This document shows positions 1-8,302 of a DNA stretch of 64,000 nucleotides, piece after piece. A program made the translations under genes and the position numbers. Source of the stretch: Rhodobacterales bacterium RIFCSPHIGHO2_02_FULL_62_130 (GTDB taxonomy: Bacteria > Pseudomonadota > Alphaproteobacteria > Rhodobacterales > Rhodobacteraceae). The notes beneath the pieces were generated by a model. That model was not told where the DNA came from. It did no database searches and worked only from the letters and a program-made list of their open reading frames with translations. Numbering within the stretch: the first letter of the stretch is position 1; each line of letters begins with the position of its first letter. The DNA is taken from contig MHZT01000034.1 in assembly GCA_001828855.1 (NCBI GenBank), forward strand, positions 124,001 to 188,000, in the 5' to 3' direction.

Positions 1-363
1 GCCGCCCAGCAGGAACGCGACCGGCTGGAAAAAGAGGCCGACGCCTATGCCAACAAAGTCACCGCAGGCGCGCGCGGTGAAGCCGCGCGTCTGGGCGAAG
101 AGGCGCAAGCCTACCGTGCCCGCGTGGTGAACGATGCCGAGGGCGAGGCCAGCCGGTTCCTGTCGGTCTATGGCGAATATGTCAAAGCCCCCGATGTGAC
201 CCGCAAGCGGATGTATCTGGAATCAATGGAAAAAGTCTTGGGCGGCATGAATAAGGTGATCCTTGACGGTGTGTCGAATGGCGAAGGCGGGCAGGGCGTT
301 GTGCCGTTCCTGCCGTTGACTGAAATCATGCGACCCGCAGCCGCTGCCGGAGGGACGAACTGA
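1..363 (+). CDS. hflK: HflK, C-terminal part (cut by window start)
   Basis: The frame is open from base 1 and stops at 361-363, giving the last 120 residues. The segment is a charged, helical stretch (repeated Glu, Arg and Ala) of the kind that follows the SPFH domain in HflK, ending in a loop with the FLPLTEIMRP stretch typical of HflK tails. HflK and HflC form a membrane ring complex that modulates the FtsH protease. The stop codon overlaps the hflC start by one base, so the pair is translationally coupled. The membrane anchor and SPFH core lie outside the window. The assignment rests on the sequence together with the adjacent hflC. Confidence 0.9.
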   Translation, partial: AAQQERDRLEKEADAYANKVTAGARGEAARLGEEAQAYRARVVNDAEGEASRFLSVYGEYVKAPDVTRKRMYLESMEKVLGGMNKVILDGVSNGEGGQGVVPFLPLTEIMRPAAAAGGTN

Positions 364-1253
364 TGCGCGCGACCGCTTATATCCTTCCCGCCATCGCTTT
401 GGTCGGGGCTGCCGTGCTGTCTTCGGTGTTCATCGTGGATGAACGCGAACGCGTGCTGGTGCTGCAATTCGGTCAGGTCAAACAGGTGATTTCCGAGCCG
501 GGTCTGGGGTTCAAAATCCCGCTGATCCAAGAGGTTGTGCGCTATGAAGACCGCATCCTTGGCCTGCCCACGCAGCCCTTGGAAGTGACGCCTCTGGATG
601 ATCGCCGCCTTGTGGTCGATGCCTTTGCGCGTTGGCGTATCGTCAATCTGGAAACCTTCCGTCAGGCCGTTGGTCCGGGTGGGGAACAGGCCGCGCGGGA
701 TCGCCTTGACCGCATCATCAACGCCTCGATCCGTGAAGTTCTGGGTTCGGTGCCATCGCAGCGCGTGCTGTCCGAAGACCGCACCAGCCTGATGAACCAG
801 ATCCGCAATATTGCGCGGCGCGAGGCTGTGGCGCTGGGGGTGGATGTGATCGACGTGCGCCTGACCCGCACCGATCTGCCGGAACAGAACCTTGAGGCAA
901 CTTTCGCCCGGATGCGGGCCGAGCGTCAGCGCGAGGCGGCGGATGAAATCGCGCGCGGTGGCGAAGCCGCACAGCGTGTCCGCGCCGCAGCCGACCGCAC
1001 CGTGGTCGAACTGACCTCGCAGGCGCGCAAAGAGGCCGAGGTGATCCGCGGCGAAGCGGATGCACTAAGCAACGCGATCTACGCCCAGGCCTATGGCAAA
1101 GACCCCGAGTTTTTCGCCTTTACACGCTCGCTCACCTCCTATGAACGCGCGCTGCAATCAAGCAACTCGTCAATCGTGTTGTCGCCCGACAGCGCATTCT
1201 TTGACTACCTTGGCTCTGAGGAAGCCCCCGTCGCAGACGCCCCCGCTCCATGA
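363..1253 (+). CDS. hflC: Protease modulator HflC (SPFH/band 7 family)
   Basis: This is a 296-residue protein with one N-terminal membrane segment (about residues 5-25), then an SPFH/band-7 domain that begins with the VDERERVLVLQFG stretch, and a long charged helical region (about 185-240). Length and order match HflC. With HflK it forms the complex that surrounds and restrains FtsH at the inner membrane. Its ATG overlaps the hflK TGA, and its own stop overlaps the next ATG (ATGA at 1250-1253). It is therefore the middle gene of a tight hflK-hflC-DUF2065 operon, and the Deg protease gene follows, which fits an envelope quality-control role. Confidence 0.95.
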   Translation: MRATAYILPAIALVGAAVLSSVFIVDERERVLVLQFGQVKQVISEPGLGFKIPLIQEVVRYEDRILGLPTQPLEVTPLDDRRLVVDAFARWRIVNLETFRQAVGPGGEQAARDRLDRIINASIREVLGSVPSQRVLSEDRTSLMNQIRNIARREAVALGVDVIDVRLTRTDLPEQNLEATFARMRAERQREAADEIARGGEAAQRVRAAADRTVVELTSQARKEAEVIRGEADALSNAIYAQAYGKDPEFFAFTRSLTSYERALQSSNSSIVLSPDSAFFDYLGSEEAPVADAPAP

Positions 1254-1444
1254 GCTGGCTGCTGCTGGGCCTTGGCCTTGTCTGCGTGATCGAGGGGCTG
1301 GTGCTTGCACTGGCCCCTTCGCGTCTGGAACAGGTGCTGGCGCTGATTATTGCGATGCCGCCGGACCAACGCCGCCTGCTGGGATTGACGGCGATGGCGG
1401 TCGGGGTGGGGCTGGTGGCGCTGGCCCGCGCTTTTGGGGCCTGA
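1250..1444 (+). CDS. Small membrane protein of DUF2065 type
   Basis: A 64-residue protein with two hydrophobic helices (about residues 3-22 and 43-62) separated by a short polar loop with the PPDQRR sequence. This is the usual length and layout of DUF2065 proteins, which are very often found directly after hflC. The start overlaps the hflC stop as ATGA, so it is almost surely cotranslated. Function is unknown; the position suggests a membrane partner of the HflKC/FtsH complex, which is inference. Confidence 0.85.
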   Translation: MSWLLLGLGLVCVIEGLVLALAPSRLEQVLALIIAMPPDQRRLLGLTAMAVGVGLVALARAFGA

Positions 1445-1732
1445 TCCGGTTCTGGAACGGTCTGGCCCCGTGTGACGGCAAACCAAGACCGAAAACGGCA
1501 GATCTTGGGGCAATCCGGTGCTGCACGCCAAACACAAACCGCCGCAAAGCCGCGCAAGCCGAACTTCACTCTTGCCCGTCCCCCCGCTTTTGCATGACAG
1601 TGCCGTTCACAAGCGTTTGACCCCGCGCGAGCGGGTTTGCATTGCACAAATTGCGACTTAAATGATGATGCGGACGTGATCCGTTCCGGGGCCGACAGGC
1701 TTGGCCCCATACGTAACCAAAGGAGTTTGAAC

Positions 1733-3202
1733 GTGCTTCACCGCCCCGCTGCTCTTGTCCTGACCCGCCCGCGTATGTCGGGCCTGCTTCCCGCGATGGG
1801 GCTGGGTCTTGCCCTTGCGCTGACGCCCGCCCTTCATGTCGAAGCCCGTGGCGCCCCTGAAAGCTTTGCCGATCTTGCCGAACTGGTCAGCCCCTCGGTT
1901 GTCAACATCACCACCTCTGCGCTTGTCGCTGCGGCTTCCGATGGCGCGCCGATGGTGCCGCCCGGATCGCCCTTCGAGGAATTCTTCAAGGATTTCATGG
2001 ATGAAAACGGCCAAGGCGGCAACGAGCCGCAACGCTCCGAGGCGCTTGGTTCGGGCTTTGTGATCTCGGCTGACGGCTTTATCGTCACCAACAACCATGT
2101 GATCGAAGGGGCCGATCAGATCGAGATCGAGTTTTTCGGTGGCAACCGGCTTGAGGCCAAACTGGTCGGCGCCGATGCCAAAACCGACATCGCGCTGCTC
2201 AAGGTCGAAAGCCCCGAGCCGCTGCCCTTTGTGGCCTTTGGCAATTCCGACACCATGCGCGTCGGCGATTGGGTGATGGCGATGGGCAACCCGCTGGGGC
2301 AGGGGTTCTCGGTCTCTGCGGGCATTGTTTCGGCCCGTGGACGTGAATTGTCCGGCACCTATGACGATTTCCTGCAAACTGACGCCGCGATCAACAAAGG
2401 CAACTCGGGCGGTCCGCTGTTCAATATGGACGGTCAGGTTGTCGGCGTGAATACCGCGATTCTGTCGCCCACGGGTGGCTCGATCGGCATCGGCTTTTCG
2501 ATGGCATCGAATGTGGTCACCAAGGTTGTGGATCAGTTGAAAGAGTTCGGTGAAACCCGCCGTGGTTGGTTGGGTGTGCGGATTCAGGATGTCACGCCGG
2601 ACGTGGCCGAAGCTATGGGTCTGACCGCTGCGACGGGCGCGCTGATTACCGATGTGCCGGATGGTCCGGCCAAGGATGCGGGCCTGCTTGCGGGCGATGT
2701 GATCCTGTCCTTCAACGGGGCCGAGATCAAGGATGTGCGCGATCTGACCCGTAACGTCGCCGATAGCCCGATTGGCGAAGATGTGCCGGTGGTGGTGCTG
2801 CGTTCCGGTGCAGAAGAAACCGTGCAGGTCAAACTTGGCCGCCGCGAAGAGGCCGAGGCTGAAACCCAGCCCGCCGCCGTTCAGCAAACCCCCGAAGAAC
2901 CCACGCAGACCGAGGTTTTGGGCGTGACCGTTGTGCCGGTGGATGACACCGTGGCGCAATCGCTGAAACTGCCTGCAGGCAGTCAGGGGCTGGCCGTCAC
3001 CCATGTGGACCCTTCCTCCGAAGCCGCTTCTAAAGGCGTGGCCCCCGGTGACGTGATCGTCGAGGCCGGTCAGCAAAAGGTCGTGCAACTGTCCGACCTT
3101 GAGGACCGCATCACCGAAGCCAAGGATGCAGGTCGCAAGTCGATCCTGCTGCTGATCCGCCGCGAAGGTGATCCGCGCTTTGTGGCGCTGTCGGTCGAGT
3201 AA
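1733..3202 (+). CDS. degP: Periplasmic Do/Deg-family serine protease
   Basis: I choose the GTG at 1733 because AGGAG at 1721-1725 lies 7 bases upstream and the product then begins with a clear export signal (about residues 1-35, ending near HVEARG). An in-frame ATG-type extension upstream has no ribosome-binding site. The 489-residue protein has a trypsin-like domain with His122 (TNNHV), Asp152 (DIALLK) and Ser225 (GNSGGP), followed by two PDZ domains (about 270-365 and 390-485). It degrades or refolds misfolded periplasmic proteins. DegP, DegQ and MucD paralogues cannot be told apart from sequence alone. The gene stands alone after hflKC and ends in a strong terminator. Confidence 0.93.
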   Translation: MLHRPAALVLTRPRMSGLLPAMGLGLALALTPALHVEARGAPESFADLAELVSPSVVNITTSALVAAASDGAPMVPPGSPFEEFFKDFMDENGQGGNEPQRSEALGSGFVISADGFIVTNNHVIEGADQIEIEFFGGNRLEAKLVGADAKTDIALLKVESPEPLPFVAFGNSDTMRVGDWVMAMGNPLGQGFSVSAGIVSARGRELSGTYDDFLQTDAAINKGNSGGPLFNMDGQVVGVNTAILSPTGGSIGIGFSMASNVVTKVVDQLKEFGETRRGWLGVRIQDVTPDVAEAMGLTAATGALITDVPDGPAKDAGLLAGDVILSFNGAEIKDVRDLTRNVADSPIGEDVPVVVLRSGAEETVQVKLGRREEAEAETQPAAVQQTPEEPTQTEVLGVTVVPVDDTVAQSLKLPAGSQGLAVTHVDPSSEAASKGVAPGDVIVEAGQQKVVQLSDLEDRITEAKDAGRKSILLLIRREGDPRFVALSVE

Positions 3203-3221
3203 ATCCGGCCACATCAAATTC

Positions 3222-3250
3222 AGGGCGGCGGGGCAACCTGCCGCCCTTTT
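3222..3250 (+). terminator. Rho-independent terminator after the Deg protease gene
   Basis: Seven-base arms GGGCGGC (3223-3229) and GCCGCCC (3240-3246) flank a ten-base loop and are followed by TTTT. It lies 20 bases after the stop codon at 3202 and just before the 3' end of the convergent HD-domain gene. Confidence 0.75.
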
Positions 3251-3260
3251 GCTTTGCGCC

Positions 3261-3890
3261 TTAGCCGATCTCGGACAACAGACGGGTGCGGAAGGACATC
3301 AGCCAGTCGGCGCGTTCCTCGGCCATGGCGCGGCCCGGTTCGGTCTGCATGGTTTCGGGCAGGCGCAGCAGCTTGGTCTGCAAATGGTCCAGCGCAAAGC
3401 GGCGGTCATCCAGCCCGCGCTGCAGCGCCATCGGGTCATCGGCATCAAACAGGCCACCGCCCATCTGTCCCGCAACATGGAACATCCGCGCAATGCCGAT
3501 CGCCCCCAGCGCCTCAAGGCGGTCGGCGTCCTGCAGGATGCGGGCCTCTGGCGTCTCGGGCGCGATGCCAGCCGAAAAGCTGTGCGCCGCAATGGCATGG
3601 GCCACAGCATCCAGCTTGGCCACCGGAAACCCATCGCCGCGCAGAAACGCCACCGCCGCCTGCGCTGACAGGGTCGAGGCCTCGGCCCGGTTCGGCGCAT
3701 CTTTTGGCAGATTGACCAGATCGTGAAAGAAACAGGCCGCCATCAGCACTTGCGGGTCCGCAGGCACATCCATCGCAATCAGCCGCGCGGTTTTCCAAAC
3801 CCGGCGCAAATGCCCCAGATCATGCGCGCCATCCGCAGGCTGTGCAGCCCAGACGCGGGCCACCTCGGCCTCATAGCGGCTTTGCGTCAT
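3261..3890 (-). CDS. HD-domain phosphohydrolase
   Basis: A 209-residue protein starting at the ATG at 3890, which overlaps the stop of the upstream lipoprotein gene as ATGA. It has an N-terminal His (HDLGHLRR, about residue 23), the His-Asp pair of an HD metal site at residues 56-57 (FFHDLVN), and a later Asp in the LQDADRLEALGA stretch. This pattern is that of the YedJ-type HD hydrolases, which use a divalent metal to cleave phosphate esters. The natural substrate is not known. A longer frame exists upstream but lacks a ribosome-binding site and overlaps the lipoprotein gene. Confidence 0.85.
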   Translation of the reverse strand: MTQSRYEAEVARVWAAQPADGAHDLGHLRRVWKTARLIAMDVPADPQVLMAACFFHDLVNLPKDAPNRAEASTLSAQAAVAFLRGDGFPVAKLDAVAHAIAAHSFSAGIAPETPEARILQDADRLEALGAIGIARMFHVAGQMGGGLFDADDPMALQRGLDDRRFALDHLQTKLLRLPETMQTEPGRAMAEERADWLMSFRTRLLSEIG

Positions 3891-4423
3891 AGCTGATCCA
3901 GCCCCGTGCTGACGATGCCCAATTCCTGCGCCGCTGCCAGCGACAACGCGGGGCTGTCCAGCCCCCGTTCCGCCTGAAAGCGGCGGATGGCGTCGCGGGT
4001 CGGCGCATCGATCACGCCCGACAGAGGCAGCAGATACAATCCGCGCGCCTTCAGCGCCCGCTGCAAGGTCGCCACGAAATCCATATCCATCGTATCGGGG
4101 CAGGGCGCACGGAACCACACGGTTTCGCGGTCTTGCACCATCCTTTGCCGCGTATCGGTGCGGAAACTGGCAGGCGTTGTCACCCGCCCTGCCTCATCCC
4201 GGATTTCCGGCGTGACCAGCACCTGTTCCGTCACGGTTTCGATCACCGCAGGCGTCACATCACTGGCCCAGCAGGCATCCTTTGGCCCTTTGGGCGGGCC
4301 ATCGCCACGCAGCCGCAGCACTTCGATCCCCAGATCGGCCCGCGCGGGGGCCTGCACGGCCACAGGACCACAGCCCGCAAGCATCAGCGCCAGCGCGCAG
4401 CCGGAAAGAAGGTGTCGTGTCAT
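3887..4423 (-). CDS. Lipoprotein with peptidoglycan-binding domain
   Basis: A 178-residue protein with a lipobox signal (LMLAGC, lipidated Cys at about residue 18). The C-terminal third (about residues 110-178) contains a peptidoglycan-binding_1-like repeat: an MDFVATLQRALKARG helix, then a small loop with GVIDAPTRDAIRRFQ, typical of the PGBD fold. It is probably anchored in a membrane and touches the cell wall. It is the first gene of a two-gene operon with the HD hydrolase (ATGA overlap). The function of the middle region (about 30-110), which has two Cys, is unknown. Confidence 0.8.
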   Translation of the reverse strand: MTRHLLSGCALALMLAGCGPVAVQAPARADLGIEVLRLRGDGPPKGPKDACWASDVTPAVIETVTEQVLVTPEIRDEAGRVTTPASFRTDTRQRMVQDRETVWFRAPCPDTMDMDFVATLQRALKARGLYLLPLSGVIDAPTRDAIRRFQAERGLDSPALSLAAAQELGIVSTGLDQL

Positions 4424-4546
4424 GCCTTGCCTGTCTGTCGGCTGCCTTGGCGCAGCCTTTGACCCAGCATAGCGGCAAAACCTCCGCCTGCAAAGGTCGC
4501 CTCCGCGCCCCGCCTCTGGCAAATCCCGCCGCACTCGCCTATCTAG

Positions 4547-4912
<366 letters not shown>

Positions 4913-5006
4913 CCAGACCGGATCAGGCAGGGCGCGCAATATCGCTTGGCACATGGCGCGGTTGGGGTAAGCTGACCACAGCTTTTCCAAGACCAAGAGA
5001 TTTTCC

Positions 5007-6062
5007 ATGCGCGCCCCCTCGATCCGCGATCCCGGCAAACTGCCGGGTTTTGACGGAGACATAAACCTTTTCGTCGCCCCCGAGGCTGACAGCCTAAGCT
5101 GGTTCGACACCCGCCGACGGGTGATTTTCGTCAATGGCATGGCCAATTCGCCCGAGGATCACGCCAGTTCCGCCCGCGCGCTATCGCTGTTGCAGGGCTG
5201 TCCGGTGATCGGGGTTTATAACCAGTCTGACGGGCTTTGGCCCGATCTGGGCCAGTGTATCACCGACAAGGCCGCACTTTCGGGCGTGCAGGCGGGGACG
5301 ATGATGTCCTTCGACGCATGGGTGCTGACCTTCAACATCCTGTTCGCCGCCGCGTCCGCGCTGAAACCGGGGCTGAACAAGGTCGATTTCGTCGCCGATA
5401 TGATCGCGGGCAACCCTGCCACCAAGGCGCTGTTCGGGCTTCTGGCGGGGGATGGCGGCCTGCCGCGCCTGCAGGTGCCGATCTACTGCCATAGCCAAGG
5501 CAACCTTGTGACCTCGAACGCGCTGACCGGCGTAGCACTGGCCTTGGGCGCGGTTTCGATTGCCGGGATGGAGATCAACAGCTTTGGCTCGCCCTGCCGC
5601 TATTGGCCCCCCGGCATTCAGCGCCAGAACAATGCCTTTACCTTCGATCCGGTCAGTTGGCTTGACCTGCGCTCGGATATGGACAGTGCCAAGGTCGGCT
5701 TTGTCGCGGGCCACGCCTTTACGCTCTATATGGAGAAAGACGCCGAGTTTGTGGTGAATCGCTTTCGCTTCGGCTCGTTTTCGATGACCACCGATATGGA
5801 TGAAGACGGCTTGGCGAAATTCATGGTGCGGATCGGGATGAACCCGCCGCGCCTGAAGCGCATCTTCGAACGGCTGCGCGAAAAGCACTTTACCGACAGC
5901 GACGACGTGGCGCTTGCCTTTGTGCAACGCGCGCCCAACCGCCTGCTGCAATCGCTGAAACTGGCCGATCCTTCGGTGATCAACCTGATCATCGAGCTGT
6001 TGGGCGCAGGCTGGACCTCGGGTGAGGAACAGGACGCGATTGATTTGCTGAAACGGCTTTAG
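5007..6062 (+). CDS. Lipase-like alpha/beta-hydrolase-fold protein of unknown function
   Basis: A 351-residue soluble protein with no signal peptide. It has a plausible serine-hydrolase layout: a beta strand plus oxyanion loop (VIFVNGMAN, residues 39-47), a nucleophile elbow with Ser163 (YCHSQGN), and possible acid and base residues Asp214 and His236 (AGHAFTLYM). The elbow is H-S-Q-G, an accepted variant of G-x-S-x-G. I do not recognise a named family. The gene stands alone, and its last base pairs overlap the convergent DUF1178 gene. The triad is inferred from spacing and should be tested. Confidence 0.6.
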   Translation: MRAPSIRDPGKLPGFDGDINLFVAPEADSLSWFDTRRRVIFVNGMANSPEDHASSARALSLLQGCPVIGVYNQSDGLWPDLGQCITDKAALSGVQAGTMMSFDAWVLTFNILFAAASALKPGLNKVDFVADMIAGNPATKALFGLLAGDGGLPRLQVPIYCHSQGNLVTSNALTGVALALGAVSIAGMEINSFGSPCRYWPPGIQRQNNAFTFDPVSWLDLRSDMDSAKVGFVAGHAFTLYMEKDAEFVVNRFRFGSFSMTTDMDEDGLAKFMVRIGMNPPRLKRIFERLREKHFTDSDDVALAFVQRAPNRLLQSLKLADPSVINLIIELLGAGWTSGEEQDAIDLLKRL

Positions 6063-6481
6063 TTGGTCTTGCGCGCGGGCATGAAGGGCAGGGGGGCGAC
6101 GGGGATGCCATCTTCAATCAGCGCCCGTGCCTCGTCCGGTTTCGTCTCGCCATAGATGGATCGTTCAGGCGCAGCACCTTCATGGATGGCGCGGGCCTCG
6201 GCAGCAAAGTTCATGCCGACATATTCCGAGTTCTCCTCGACCTTGCGGCGCATCTCGGCCATCGCAGCCTCAAGATCGTTCTGCGGGCTGGCCAGAGGCT
6301 TGTCTGCCACCGCGCGCGCGGGGCGCACCGAAGGCGCCATCAGAGATTTTTCTACCTCGCCCGATCCGCAGACCGGACAATTCACATGCCCTGCCTTCTG
6401 CACAGCGGAAAACGCCTCGGCAGACTGGAACCAGCTGTCGAACTCATGCGCTTTGTCACATTTCAGGCTATAGCGGATCAT
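6059..6481 (-). CDS. DUF1178 family protein (zinc-ribbon-like)
   Basis: A 140-residue protein starting with the conserved MIRYSLKCDKAHEFDSWF-type opening; the ATG at 6481 is chosen for that reason over a TTG/GTG-type extension nine residues upstream. Cys8 and a CPVCG motif (about residues 33-37) suggest a small metal-binding ribbon. The rest is helical and charged. DUF1178 proteins are common in alphaproteobacteria and have no established function. It lies 48 bases after the Nudix gene on the same strand, and its stop overlaps that of the convergent lipase-like gene. Confidence 0.88.
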   Translation of the reverse strand: MIRYSLKCDKAHEFDSWFQSAEAFSAVQKAGHVNCPVCGSGEVEKSLMAPSVRPARAVADKPLASPQNDLEAAMAEMRRKVEENSEYVGMNFAAEARAIHEGAAPERSIYGETKPDEARALIEDGIPVAPLPFMPARKTN

Positions 6482-6529
6482 CTTCGGCCAAAGGGTTACA
6501 GCGAACACCTAAGCAACCTGCGCCGCTTT

Positions 6530-7021
6530 TCAAGCGGGGGCAAGACCCGGCGCAGGCACTTCTTGCGGCGGCGTATGCGCCAATGCAAGGATCAGGCTCC
6601 GCAACCCGGTTTCGGCGACCTTGCGCGCGGCTTTCTCGGCCGAAAACCACTTGCGCCGACGTTCCTTCCTCTCGGGAAAGCGGTCTTTCAACGCCTTGAC
6701 CCGCAAGGGAAAAACATCGACCGAACAGGCAATCGGCGGCTTGGGTGCCATTGCCTTGTCATAGGCATAGCTGCCCAGCCGCAGGCTTTCGGTTTCGCCC
6801 TGAACGCCTGCCTCTTCCCAAGCCTCGCGTGCGGCGGCCTGAGCGGGGGTCATGCCCTTCATCGGCCAGCCCTTGGGGATCACCCAACGCCCCGTATCGC
6901 GGCTGGTGATCAGCAAGACTTCGACCTTGCCACGGTGTAACCGCCAACACAGCGCGCCATATTGCGGCGCACAGACCGCATCGGGCGGGGAAAGGGGAAG
7001 CGTCTGGTTCATCGAAATCAC
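6530..7021 (-). CDS. Nudix hydrolase
   Basis: A 163-residue Nudix protein. The Nudix box runs from Gly51 to Gly72 with R65-E66-x2-E69-E70-x-G72 intact, so the metal-binding glutamates are present; the first Glu of the classical box is Met57. This resembles the diphosphoinositol/diadenosine polyphosphate branch with the WVIPKGWP lead-in. Expected to cleave a nucleoside- or inositol-linked diphosphate; the substrate is not predictable. The start may be the ATG at 7021 or the one at 7012. It probably shares transcription with DUF1178 downstream. Confidence 0.85.
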   Translation of the reverse strand: MISMNQTLPLSPPDAVCAPQYGALCWRLHRGKVEVLLITSRDTGRWVIPKGWPMKGMTPAQAAAREAWEEAGVQGETESLRLGSYAYDKAMAPKPPIACSVDVFPLRVKALKDRFPERKERRRKWFSAEKAARKVAETGLRSLILALAHTPPQEVPAPGLAPA

Positions 7022-7131
7022 GCCTGCACAAACTTACATCACACCCTCTCTGGCGGAGGGCTTCCTGTTATGCCTCGTCTATCGCATGGTTTGCCCTGAT
7101 CTCCTATAGGGTCACGGATCACGCTTCTGCG

Positions 7132-7153
7132 TTTTGTGACAGTTTTATGACAG
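7132..7153 (+). promoter_or_regulatory. Tandem 11-bp direct repeat upstream of the HDAC-family gene
   Basis: TTTTGTGACAG (7132-7142) is followed at once by TTTTATGACAG (7143-7153), 10 of 11 bases identical. It lies about 42 bases before the ATG of the HDAC-family gene, inside the 174-bp divergent region shared with the Nudix gene. It could be a regulator half-site pair; no regulator is encoded beside it. Confidence 0.35.
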
Positions 7154-7195
7154 AAATGTTTCATCCCTGTGAGAATAACAGGCAAAAGGCGGAAA

Positions 7196-8302
7196 ATGCG
7201 GCAATCCAATATCGGTCCGCTGTTCATAGGCTCGGAAATCTATCGCGGCTCGTCCTATGGCGCGCGCCATCCGCTGCGGGTGCCGCGCGTGCCTGTGGTG
7301 ACAGACCTTGCCCGCGCCTTGGGCTGGCTGCCCGCAGATCAATTCCGCACCAGCCCGCGCGCCAAACCCGCCGCCCTGACCATCTGGCACGAGCCGGCCT
7401 ATATCGCTGCCTTGCAACAGGCCGAAGCGACTGGCGCACTTCCCGCCGATCTTGCCGCCCGCCACCAGATCGGCACGCTGTCCAACCCGATCTTCCCCCA
7501 GATATACAGCCGCCCGGCCACCGGGGCAGGGGGTGTGATGCTGGCGGCGTCCTTTCTGGCGCAAGCGGATACCGGCGCGATCCACGTTCCCGGCGGTGGC
7601 ACCCATCACGGTTTGCCTGATCGCGCCAACGGCTTTTGCTATCTGAATGATCCTGTGCTGGGCATCCTGACCCTGCGTGCCGCTGGCCTGCGCGTGGCCT
7701 ATGTCGATATTGACGCCCATCACGCCGACGGAGTGGAACACGGGCTGGCAGGGGCCGAAGAGGTGCTGCTGCTCTCGGTGCACGAAGAATTGCGCTGGCC
7801 CTTTACCGGCCCACTTGGACGGGTGGGCAACTGCATCAACCTGCCCGTGCCGCGCGGCTATAACGACAGCGAATCCCGCGCCGTCCTGCACGGTCTGATC
7901 CTGCCTGCGGTGCAATCTTTCGCGCCGGATGTCATCGTGCTTCAGGCCGGAGCGGATGCCCTGACCGAAGACCCGCTCTCGCGCCTGTGCCTGTCCAACA
8001 ACGCCTACCGCGAGGTGCTGCGCGAACTCCGCCCGCTTGCCCCGCGCCTGCTGCTGCTGGGCGGTGGCGGCTATAACCCGTGGAGCGTGGGGCGCTGCTG
8101 GGCCGCGCTTTGGGCGGATCTGGCGGGATATGACATCCCCGACACCCTTCCCCCTGCGGCCCAAGCCGTTCTGGCGGCCCTTGACTGGAATGGCGGGGGC
8201 CGCCCTCCACCCGATCCGCATCTGCTGACAAGCCTTTGCGACCCGCCCCGCGAAGGCCCGGTCCGCCCCGAGATCACGACCCGCCTGCGCGCCTTCGCCT
8301 AG
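7196..8302 (+). CDS. Histone-deacetylase-family (AcuC/acetylpolyamine amidohydrolase-like) deacetylase
   Basis: A 368-residue enzyme. The ATG at 7196 is preferred over GTG at 7169 because AAGGCGG precedes it. All HDAC catalytic parts are visible: the tandem His pair at 137-138 (GGGTHHG), zinc ligands Asp173 and His175 (DIDAHHADG) and Asp254 (QAGADALTEDPL), and the transition-state Tyr293 (GGGGYNP). It should remove acetyl or acyl groups from lysine side chains or from acetylated polyamines. It is convergent with an amidase gene (stops overlap by two bases) and close to a polyamine-type transporter, which fits acetylpolyamine use, but protein deacetylation is equally possible. Confidence 0.9.
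   Translation: MRQSNIGPLFIGSEIYRGSSYGARHPLRVPRVPVVTDLARALGWLPADQFRTSPRAKPAALTIWHEPAYIAALQQAEATGALPADLAARHQIGTLSNPIFPQIYSRPATGAGGVMLAASFLAQADTGAIHVPGGGTHHGLPDRANGFCYLNDPVLGILTLRAAGLRVAYVDIDAHHADGVEHGLAGAEEVLLLSVHEELRWPFTGPLGRVGNCINLPVPRGYNDSESRAVLHGLILPAVQSFAPDVIVLQAGADALTEDPLSRLCLSNNAYREVLRELRPLAPRLLLLGGGGYNPWSVGRCWAALWADLAGYDIPDTLPPAAQAVLAALDWNGGGRPPPDPHLLTSLCDPPREGPVRPEITTRLRAFA

Noticed and set aside
1705-1712. RpoH-type -10 (CCCCATAC) before the Deg protease gene
   Set aside because: No CTTGAA-like -35 at the right distance, and the site is too close to the start codon.
1658-3217. Open frame of about 519 codons antisense to the Deg protease gene
   Set aside because: It is the mirror of a clear protease gene with full catalytic motifs; no ribosome-binding site or known domain.
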